64,000 bases of DNA from assembly GCA_037951105.1 (NCBI GenBank), contig JBAMJV010000905.1:159001-223000 (forward strand), in the 5' to 3' direction. The notes under the pieces were generated by a model. It was not told where the DNA came from. It searched no databases and saw only the letters and a program-made list of their open reading frames with translations. This DNA is from Echinarachnius parma (lineage: Eukaryota; Echinodermata; Echinoidea; Clypeasteroida; Echinarachniidae). The position numbers were made by a program, and so were the translations under genes. Below are positions 61,701 through 64,000 of this stretch, piece after piece. The first letter of the stretch is position 1. Each line of letters starts with the position of its first letter.

Positions 61701-63642
61701 GTCTACATCCAAGTCGACCGCGTGTCCGCCAAGTAAGAAAATGAAGACACAGCACAGGAACATTGATGGGCTTGTAGACATTGAACTTGACAATGCATTG
61801 ATTAAGCAAGAAAACTTGCGCTTGAAACAAGAAAAGCTCAAGCTACAGATTGAACCCATAAACATAATCAAAGATAAGCGAGGGCAGTTAACTGTGAGCA
61901 AAGACGCTTAATGGAAAGACCGACCACTGGACAATTTTCTTGTACAAAGTGAATGGGCAGCGCGCGATGTCCTCAGTTAATGCGCGCAATTACAGTCCTG
62001 ACGTCACAATGCGAATTGCACAGGGGGTTCCCCACATATTTATTGTTGCAGTTGTTGTTGTTGCTGCTGGCTTAATGTGAATGACTCGGCTATTTTTAGC
62101 CTAGCAACAACACTATTTTTGGAAATAAATCAGCTGATTAAGCGCACTGATTTTATAATGCGCACACATACGCAGTTATCATTGGTCAATTATCCCACAA
62201 AGCAGTATCATATTGGGAAGAACAAAGTCGATTGGTTTGTCGGTGCGTATATTACAGACAGTGTGCGTGATAATATGCAAATATCCAAATATGCCATTGC
62301 CTGTTTATTGTGCACGTTCTAGATCTGTGAATTTAACAATTCTTTATTTAGAAAATGTGAGTGAAAATCTCTAAAAGCTATCGACTATAATTTTTAAATA
62401 TTTTTACCTATACAAAGACAATATTGAATTAGAAAAACAATGTGTTCCCCAGGTGTACCCAACTTGGAGATAAGCTGATTTTCAATCGTCATACTAGCCT
62501 GAATTTGCCGAGTTTAAGTAAGTACGTTCTGATCCTTACTTTTGTTTAAATTAATACTAACAAAGGGAATATTTGTTCCAAAAAAGCTATCGACTATAAT
62601 TTTTAAATGTTTTTTCATTAATTTAAATGAACAAGATTCAGTACTGTAGCCAAACCTCTGGGTGTACCCAACTTTCTCTTTAGCTCGATTTGAATCTTCA
62701 TTCTGTTTGAAGGAACATCGCTGCGCGGCCGCTAGTGATCTGTCTTGTAATTCTACAGTCTTTGCTGTGAGTCAGGGGTGTCAATATTTTTTCTTTTGAC
62801 TTTAATTTATTACAGCATGTTTGTACCTATTCGTGTAAACAAACACTTGTTGATTTTAAAGAGTAAGATATTAAAAGTATGAGGAAGTCGCCATGCCAGT
62901 TGGTCAATTTTGTACGGCGTCTACCTATTTAACGTTTTGGATTTGTATTTGGATGGGGTCCCCTGCTATCATATGGAAAGTACCTGATGCATAGTACTGC
63001 AGTGCTATGAGAACCAGTTGGTAAGGTAGGAGTGCGGAGCTCCTCCTTGTTGCATGTTTTATATCAGGTGTTATGATATCTGTGATTTCTATTATACCCT
63101 CATGCGAAAACCTATATCGCAGGTTTTTTCTATCGCAAAAAATGTGCTCCCTACACATGGCACGCTTTAATGCACCTTATTCTAATATCCTCCTCCCCAT
63201 GTTTACGATCGCACGACAAGCAGTGACACAAAAAAACGGACTTTGGCCGTTTTTCCTGGTATTAAGTTCCTCAGGATTTTGAGTAAATTTTATCAATTTG
63301 TTCAGCTATCATGTGTTTAACAGATGTTTTCTGAACTGGCTCGCCCCAGCCTCAGGGTAAAGACTGCATGTCAGAGCAAAATTCACAGCATGGGTTGTTC
63401 ACTTAAAGATTAGAATAGACTGGGTTGGATCTCTTGAATGAAATTTGGAGCAACTTAAGAGTCAACTACGGCCGAAGCTTTTAAGCCTTAAAAGAATGTT
63501 TCCATTAACTCACCTTACTCCAAACTGGTGAGGGTAGGCAACCTCCATGCTGGCAAGCTTCCATACAATCCAGCGGTAGTGGTTGAACACCCAGTCCTCC
63601 TTCAGGAGCTTAGGATCTACACCAGGGGTATCAAGGAGAGCA
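44576..63642 (-). CDS. BRCA2: BRCA2 homologue, 3' half (12 exons, gene span within window)
   Basis: Twelve exons join in frame on the minus strand: 63642-63514, 59758-59563, 59011-58838, 58484-58305, 57449-57296, 56004-55886, 54410-54291, 53796-53615, 52648-52445, 49161-49068, 48037-47843 and 46939-44576. All introns are GT-AG and all phases agree, giving about 1,369 residues before the stop. The product aligns by eye with vertebrate BRCA2 from the helical domain to the C-terminus, including [61 protein letters not shown] and LMAIKFW. In known BRCA2 this region binds DSS1/SEM1 and single-stranded DNA and helps load RAD51 during homologous recombination in the nucleus. The 5' part (BRC repeats, N-terminus) is outside the window. 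Oddities are an unusually long last exon and tandem partial copies of exon edges at five exons. The identity is secure; whether the gene is intact upstream cannot be seen. Confidence 0.95.
46954..47095. mobile_element. 142-bp MITE with TACAGT inverted ends next to BRCA2 last-exon acceptor
   Basis: The left end TACAGTGAAACCTTATTATA faces a right end whose complement reads TACAGTAAGGTACCTTATTA. TA at both outer ends suits a Tc1/mariner or pogo-type target site. The left end lies only about 14 bp from the acceptor AG of the last exon (exon start 46939). Confidence 0.7.
47440..47800 (-). repeat. tandem copies of BRCA2 exon k 3' part plus intron start
   Basis: Copies end at 47654 and 47450, 189 and 204 bp apart from the real end at 47843 onward. 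The nearer copy has an uninterrupted frame identical in layout to the exon ([20 protein letters not shown]) and donor ATATCA/GTAAGT. The farther copy carries a short insertion that introduces TAA before the donor. The shared intron part includes GTAAGTTGC and GGCAACATTATG blocks. Confidence 0.87.
47843..48037 (-). CDS. BRCA2: BRCA2 exon k: OB3 end
   Basis: This is 65 codons in phase 0, acceptor TTCGCCTCAG and donor ATATCA/GTAAGT. It encodes [20 protein letters not shown], then a stretch with [20 protein letters not shown]. The pattern agrees with the vertebrate IIKPHMLIAASNLQWRP ... GDFSVFSASPKEGHFQET segment. Two tandem copies of its last ~118 bp follow downstream, and a decayed copy of its start lies upstream at 48185-48248. 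Confidence 0.92.
48185..48248 (-). repeat. decayed copy of BRCA2 exon k 5' edge
   Basis: Read on the minus strand this gives [12 protein letters not shown], parallel to [12 protein letters not shown] at the start of exon k. It lies about 200 bp upstream of the functional acceptor, so exon k has relics on both sides. Confidence 0.7.
48716..49027. mobile_element. hAT-like MITE, 312 bp, with 8-bp target duplication
   Basis: The ends are CAGGGCTC and GAGCCCTG. The flanking octamers are CTCTACAG (48708-48715) and CACTACAG (49028-49035), 7 of 8 identical, as expected for hAT elements. The interior repeats GGGCCAGTG/CACTGGCC. It sits in the BRCA2 intron 40 bp after the donor of exon j. Confidence 0.75.
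49068..49161 (-). CDS. BRCA2: BRCA2 exon j: OB3
   Basis: This is 94 bp, acceptor CATTTTAG and donor CTAAAG/GTATGC. The first base completes an AGT serine codon, then [19 protein letters not shown] and [12 protein letters not shown] follow. This matches [21 protein letters not shown] of vertebrate OB3. A hAT-like MITE begins about 40 bp into the downstream intron. Confidence 0.95.
49660..49735. repeat. short interrupted ATC tract
   Basis: CATCATCATC/ATCACC repeats in the BRCA2 intron lie directly outside the left end of the 2-kb inverted-end element. 49162-49660 shows nothing else I can name. Confidence 0.8.
50289..50321. repeat. perfect 13-bp stem hairpin GTCACGGCGTTAC
   Basis: GTCACGGCGTTAC at 50289-50301 is followed by a 7-base spacer and its exact complement at 50309-50321. 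The same motif recurs singly at 51405 and 51602, with near copies at 50123, 51391 and 51782. Confidence 0.9.
50450..51100. repeat. AGGTCA-rich repeat region (same family as 42.9-44.0 kb)
   Basis: It begins with a duplicated ACGTCCGTCTGTCTG block, then ATATCTCAAGAATCG and GAGGTCAAAGGTCAAAGG. Four clusters of direct AGGTCA-like half-sites follow, at about 50660, 50815, 50935 and 51080. The order of blocks mirrors, in reverse, the array ending at 43980. Confidence 0.65.
51835..52200. repeat. ATC and ACC microsatellites in BRCA2 intron
   Basis: ATC runs occur at about 51841-51862 and 51890-51938, with ACC/ATC runs at 52085-52110 and 52136-52200. They border and separate the exon i copies. Confidence 0.9.
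51985..52345 (-). repeat. tandem copies of BRCA2 exon i 3' half plus intron start
   Basis: Two copies of the exon i 3' half end at 52222 and 51990, 223 and 232 bp from the real exon end and from each other. Both are nearly identical to the exon over about 110 bp, keep the reading frame [20 protein letters not shown] and keep a GT donor (GTAAGT and GTGAGG). On the 5' side each abuts a GTTGAT/ATCAAC hexamer tract and then ACC/ATC microsatellite, so the exon-like part starts abruptly. These are the best preserved of all the exon-edge copies. Confidence 0.9.
52445..52648 (-). CDS. BRCA2: BRCA2 exon i: OB2 end and start of OB3
   Basis: This is 204 bp, acceptor TTCAATCTAG and donor CAGAG/GTAAGT, phase 2 to 2. 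It encodes [36 protein letters not shown] and [14 protein letters not shown]. These match vertebrate ANIQLAATKKTQYQQLP and the EVDLIGFVVSV start of OB3. Two downstream copies of its 3' half and one decayed upstream copy are present. Confidence 0.94.
52720..52875 (-). repeat. decayed upstream copy of BRCA2 exon i
   Basis: This stretch parallels exon i over about 150 bp. Matching blocks include GCGACAAATTTCATC against GCGACACACCTCGGC, TCTTCATAGCG, GTAGATCTGGTGGAT and TAGCTGGATGGCTGC. It lies upstream of the real exon in transcription order, is more divergent than the downstream copies, and has frame breaks. Confidence 0.8.
53373..53567. mobile_element. family B TTAA-flanked MITE-like element
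   Basis: It is bounded by TTAA at 53373 and 53564, with ends AAAGGGGTAGTTCAGTTTTG and the complement CAAAACTGTACTATCCCTTT. It is a short, internally deleted member lying 48 bp beyond the donor of BRCA2 exon h. Confidence 0.75.
53615..53796 (-). CDS. BRCA2: BRCA2 exon h: Tower return and OB2 core
   Basis: This is 182 bp, acceptor AAAACAG and donor GCCAG/GTTAGA, phase 0 to 2. It encodes [20 protein letters not shown], then [20 protein letters not shown] and [11 protein letters not shown]. It matches the BRCA2 VWKLRI ... [22 protein letters not shown] region, the strands that close OB2 after the Tower. Confidence 0.94.
53880..54285. repeat. degenerate ATC/GAT trinucleotide microsatellite
   Basis: About 400 bp of interrupted ATC repeats in the BRCA2 intron between exons g and h give long but meaningless Ile- or Met-rich reading frames on both strands. 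The repeat reaches almost to the exon g donor at 54290. Confidence 0.95.
54291..54410 (-). CDS. BRCA2: BRCA2 exon g: second Tower helix
   Basis: This is 40 codons in phase 0, acceptor AATGGTAG and donor AAGCAG/GTACGA. It encodes [18 protein letters not shown] and continues through [13 protein letters not shown]. This is a charged, Gln-rich helix at the place of the vertebrate [20 protein letters not shown] helix. Similarity is moderate and the placement rests on exon order and phase. The intron upstream holds two tandem copies of the acceptor edge. Confidence 0.85.
54411..54810 (-). repeat. tandem copies of BRCA2 exon g acceptor edge and upstream intron
   Basis: Exon g's first ~40 bp and ~100 bp of upstream intron recur with the TCCTG/TCTTG marker at 54373 (real), 54521 and 54666, spacings of 148 and 145 bp. 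Shared blocks include GCTCAATAGG, GAAATTGAAAG and GACAAATGG. The middle copy retains an AG acceptor (TTGGTAG) and an open exon-like frame. In the outer copy the AG is lost. Confidence 0.83.
55042..55058. repeat. C homopolymer, 17 bp
   Basis: A C17 run in the BRCA2 intron between exons f and g; otherwise 54810-55885 shows no coding. Confidence 0.95.
55886..56004 (-). CDS. BRCA2: BRCA2 exon f: Tower
   Basis: This is 119 bp, acceptor TTTTTCAG and donor GTCCAG/GTAATA, phase 1 to 0. It encodes a basic [10 protein letters not shown] stretch followed by [17 protein letters not shown], which matches the vertebrate QDGAELYEAVKNAADPA region at the Tower. The intron upstream contains a family C MITE-like element. 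Confidence 0.9.
56283..56909. mobile_element. family C TTAA-flanked element
   Basis: The left end TTAAAGGGACAGCCCCTCTT faces a right end AAGAGAGGACTGTCCCTTTA, with TTAA at 56283-56286 and 56906-56909. No coding region is visible. A (GT)n tract lies at about 56824-56840. It sits in the BRCA2 intron between exons e and f. Confidence 0.75.
56925..57240 (-). repeat. tandem partial copies of BRCA2 exon e 3' edge plus intron start
   Basis: The motif AGTGATTGTTTG, the complement of the exon e end, occurs at 57301 (real exon), 57141 and 56965, spacings of 160 and 176 bp. Each copy continues into the same intron start (TTCCTAATTCCCTACAATAT and TATATCAAT blocks). One copy has donor AAAAG/GTAGGA. The 56.96-kb copy carries an in-frame stop in the exon-like part. 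Confidence 0.82.
57296..57449 (-). CDS. BRCA2: BRCA2 exon e: OB2 into Tower stem
   Basis: This is 154 bp with acceptor ACTTTCAG and donor AAAG/GTAAGA, phase 0 to phase 1. It encodes [20 protein letters not shown], then [17 protein letters not shown], matching the BRCA2 segment where OB2 passes into the first long Tower helix. Two degraded tandem copies of its 3' edge lie downstream. Confidence 0.93.
57655..58172 (-). repeat. tandem partial copies of BRCA2 exon d 3' edge plus intron start
   Basis: Two copies of the exon d 3' end sit in the following intron, with copy ends at 58072 and 57840, spaced 233 and 232 bp from the real exon end at 58305. Both keep an open frame ([13 protein letters not shown] and equivalents) and a GT donor (ATGCAG/GTACAT and ATGCAG/GTAGGG). 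A fourth, truncated fragment lies near 57655-57745. The copies begin inside the exon near an AGACCC shared with intron sequence, which suggests a microhomology junction. None has a convincing own acceptor, so they are probably intronic relics. Confidence 0.85.
58305..58484 (-). CDS. BRCA2: BRCA2 exon d: OB1 end and start of OB2
   Basis: This is 60 codons in phase 0, acceptor CCCCCCCAG and donor ATGCAG/GTAGGA. It encodes [36 protein letters not shown] and [15 protein letters not shown]. The intron position after ...YPMQ agrees with the vertebrate gene, where the corresponding exon ends after ...YPIQ. The last ~100 bp of the exon plus the start of the intron recur downstream as two further copies and a fragment (see 57655-58172). 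Confidence 0.95.
58560..58832. repeat. ATC/ATCC microsatellite before BRCA2 exon c donor
   Basis: Degenerate ATC repeats with CATCATCC blocks fill the intron between exons c and d and run up to within about 5 bp of the donor of exon c. Confidence 0.93.
58838..59011 (-). CDS. BRCA2: BRCA2 exon c: OB1 core
   Basis: This is 58 codons in phase 0 between acceptor TGTTTTAG and donor CTAGAG/GTAGTG. It encodes [19 protein letters not shown] and [18 protein letters not shown], the signature of BRCA2 OB1. The intron immediately downstream begins with an ATC/GAT trinucleotide repeat, so reading past the donor gives a spurious acidic tail. Confidence 0.95.
59563..59758 (-). CDS. BRCA2: BRCA2 exon b: helical domain/OB1 junction
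   Basis: The acceptor is CTGTACAG and the donor AAAAAG/GTAGGA, giving 196 bp. The first base completes an AGG arginine codon begun in exon a. The sequence reads [20 protein letters not shown], then a basic stretch, ILERDDA and MVLCVASV, which matches the known [17 protein letters not shown] region and the first strands of OB1. It ends in phase 0. Confidence 0.94.
60571..61911 (+). pseudogene. broken two-exon Myb/SANT-like (Harbinger-type) DNA-binding protein gene
   Basis: Opposite in direction to BRCA2 and inside its intron. A likely start at 60673 gives [20 protein letters not shown] and a tryptophan-containing helix region ([11 protein letters not shown]), the layout of the Myb/SANT-like domain found in PIF/Harbinger accessory proteins and NAIF1-type host genes. 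TGA interrupts at 60751 and TAA at 60904. A frameshift near 60910-60965 then leads into [19 protein letters not shown] donor GGAG/GTTAAT at 61098 joins in phase to an acceptor TTAATACAG before 61646. Exon 2 ends in a Lys/Glu/Leu-rich coiled-coil-like tail ([14 protein letters not shown]) and a stop at 61911. Two stops and a frameshift make it a pseudogene. The retained intron argues against retrocopy origin. No transposase is seen nearby. The family call rests on domain layout only. Confidence 0.7.
62365..62700. repeat. duplicated ~212-bp block
   Basis: AAGCTATCGACTATAATTTT occurs at about 62373 and 62586, and GGTGTACCCAACTT also recurs about 210 bp apart. It is a two-unit diverged tandem duplication in the BRCA2 intron. 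The rest of 61912-63513 shows no coding I can support. Confidence 0.75.
63514..63642 (-). CDS. BRCA2: BRCA2 exon a: end of helical domain
   Basis: This 129-bp exon follows acceptor TTCTGCAG and ends at donor AAG/GTGAGT. It starts with the last base of a codon and ends two bases into the next. It encodes [13 protein letters not shown], then [17 protein letters not shown], matching the C-terminal part of the BRCA2 helical domain, which contacts OB1 and DSS1 in the known structure. The preceding exon lies beyond 64000. The upstream intron, 63690-64000, is a degenerate GAT/ATC repeat. Confidence 0.93.
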
Positions 63643-63684
63643 CTGCAGAAATAAGAGAAATAATGAGGACATGAGAACCAACTA

Positions 63685-64000
63685 GAGATGATGATGGTGA
63701 TGGTGAGGGTGAAGATGAAGATGATGACGATGACGATGACAATGATGATGTTGACGATGATGATGACGACAAAGACTACGATGATGAAAATTATCATGAT
63801 TTACACCACCATCATGAAGATCATCATTAAGATGTATAATCATCATCATCATCGTCATAATCACCACTACCACCACCATCCCCATAGCTATCATAATCAT
63901 AATTATAATCGTAATTATCATAATCATTATCATTGCCACAACCACCAGTGTCATCATCATTATCATCATAATCACCACTACCACCATTACCATCATCATT
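63685..64000. repeat. degenerate GAT/ATC microsatellite at window end
   Basis: About 315 bp of GATGAT/ATCATC with single-base variants lie upstream of BRCA2 exon a. The long Met- and Val-rich frames across it are artefacts. Confidence 0.93.

Overview
The window is animal nuclear DNA: AT-rich, full of short non-coding transposon relics, microsatellites and long G runs, with one clear multi-exon gene and no prokaryotic-style coding. The best-supported gene is the 3' half of a BRCA2 homologue on the minus strand. Twelve exons run from 63642 down to the stop codon at 44576, all with GT/AG borders and matching phases. They encode the end of the helical domain, OB1, OB2 with the Tower, OB3, and a long C-terminal tail that includes a block resembling the C-terminal RAD51-binding segment. 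The 5' half (BRC repeats and so on) lies beyond position 64000. The vertebrate-like BRCA2 and the repeat types suggest a marine deuterostome invertebrate (echinoderm, hemichordate or amphioxus grade). That placement is an inference, not a proven identification.

Layout. Positions 1-44400 hold no gene I can support. This is an intergenic, or large-intron, repeat landscape. It contains three families of TTAA-flanked MITE-like elements (called A, B and C here), a TA-flanked mariner-like MITE, a GGGTGTTT-ended MITE family (one copy carrying an expanded 15-bp tandem repeat), tRNA-derived SINE pieces, and a 152-bp tandem array of tRNA-like units near 22.3-22.95 kb. At 43.0-43.9 kb there is a six-unit tandem array carrying nuclear-receptor DR1-like sites. 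Positions 44404-64000 are the BRCA2 locus. Its introns hold further MITEs, a 2-kb element with perfect 18-bp inverted ends and a recurring GTCACGGCGTTAC motif, ATC/GAT microsatellites, and a broken two-exon Myb/SANT-like (Harbinger-type) gene on the opposite strand.

The most unusual observation is that five of the twelve BRCA2 exons are accompanied by degenerate, roughly three-fold tandem copies of one exon edge plus adjacent intron. Periods are about 233, 165, 146, 225 and 190-205 bp. In four cases the duplicated edge is the donor side and in one the acceptor side. Several copies keep an open frame and a usable splice site. This looks like recurrent local duplication tolerated because each event spans only one splice junction, and it creates a series of decoy or alternative splice sites across the DNA-binding domain of BRCA2.
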